This document shows, one piece after another, positions 50,168-50,355 of a stretch of DNA of 50,355 bases. A program made the translations under genes and the position numbers. Under the pieces are notes generated by a model that was given only the letters and a program-made list of their open reading frames with translations, was not told the origin of the DNA and made no database searches. Location of the stretch: positions 1-50,355 of the forward strand of contig CAJUCT010000002.1 in NCBI GenBank assembly GCA_910585015.1, read 5' to 3'. The stretch is from an uncultured Acetatifactor sp. GTDB lineage: Bacteria; Bacillota; Clostridia; Lachnospirales; Lachnospiraceae. Positions within the stretch are counted from its first letter, which is position 1; every line of letters begins with the position of its first letter.

Positions 50168-50355
50168 TGTGTGTCGGCATTTTTTATGTGCCGATAGGGG
50201 ATATGCGGAACTCAAAATCAGCAAATCCGCGGGCGGCGCACTGAAGCATAAAGGGACGCCGGAGCGGCCATTTATGCTTCACCGTTTCGGTGTGCCGACC
50301 GGGGATATGCGGAACTCAAAATCAGCAAATCCGCGGGCGGCGCACTGAAGCATAA
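50168..50355. repeat. Family A array, locus A6, cut by the window end
   Basis: The unit beginning ATATGCGGAACTCAAAATCA occurs at 50201 and again at 50305, a period of 104 bases, and continues identically for at least 51 bases to the window end. In the first unit TGAAGCATAAA pairs with TTTATGCTTCA, and CGGCGCAC with GTGTGCCG, enclosing the spacer. Upstream, TCGGCGCAT and ATGTGCCGA (about 50169-50194) form a related hairpin with a different loop. So at least two boxes alternate with hairpins, and more units may lie beyond the window. Confidence 0.75.

Noticed and set aside
50168..50355. CRISPR array at the window end
   Set aside because: The repeated part is over 50 bases and is itself next to hairpins, the period is 104 bases, only two units are seen, and no cas gene is near.
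1..50355. tRNA or rRNA genes, insertion sequences with intact transposase, replication or attachment sites
   Set aside because: Looked for on both strands by eye; none could be supported.

Overview
The window looks like a chromosomal segment of a gut Clostridia, most likely Lachnospiraceae (Bacillota). The basis is the gene mix rather than any rRNA: a CD3324-type helix-turn-helix protein, a DUF6171 zinc-ribbon protein, BspA-like leucine-rich repeats, many LytTR/GHKL and OmpR-type two-component systems, AGGAGG-type ribosome binding sites, cytoplasmic GH29, GH9 and GH43 glycosidases, and a lysine riboswitch. Base composition is mixed. Most genes are fairly GC-rich, while about 8.6-9.9 kb, 19.2-19.7 kb and 39.3-46.4 kb are clearly AT-rich and probably arrived separately.

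Layout. 1-6.5 kb: the 3' part of a DUF4885-like gene, a gene remnant, an AI-2E family permease, a dihydrouridine synthase cut short and joined to a headless, frameshifted leucine-rich-repeat gene, and an iron-sulfur aldo/keto reductase. 6.5-8.6 kb: an OmpR/HisKA two-component pair. 8.6-9.9 kb: an AT-rich SMI1/KNR4-like and DUF2087 pair on the minus strand. 10.2-17.4 kb: a three-repeat lipoprotein, a LytTR regulator with a soluble GHKL kinase, then two ABC exporter half-transporters. 17.5-20.4 kb: an alpha-L-fucosidase (minus), a small acidic protein and YbaK. 20.8-25.9 kb: a PepSY lipoprotein followed by a gene graveyard (response regulator with two in-frame stops, truncated kinase, FtsX-like tail, truncated LytTR regulator joined to a truncated GHKL kinase) around an intact Rpn-type nuclease. 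26.2-35.4 kb: a CxxC-repeat lipoprotein, a TrmH methyltransferase between two proteins with a shared ParB-like motif, a complete dihydrouridine synthase, a membrane-anchored propeller-like protein, DUF6171, and two minimal nucleotidyltransferases flanking a broken lipoprotein. 35.5-39.1 kb: GH9, a small DUF3006-like protein and GH43. 39.5-46.3 kb: an XRE regulator, membrane proteins, and an operon of a giant multi-AAA+ ATPase with two membrane proteins. 46.6-50.4 kb: TypA, an SSB-like protein, CobO, then a lysine riboswitch that runs into a repeat array at the window edge.

Two families of dispersed palindromic elements are the most unusual features. Family A (six loci) carries the box ATATGCGGAACT next to hairpins; two loci have the box as a direct repeat with a 104-105 bp period. 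Family B (two loci) has an identical 24-bp core in opposite orientations inside stems of different but self-complementary sequence. Both B copies and several A copies lie in the leaders of genes. The best candidate for an uncharacterised protein system is the three-gene AAA+/membrane operon at 41.2-45.9 kb, followed by the ParB-like/TrmH/ParB-like cluster at 27.3-29.6 kb.
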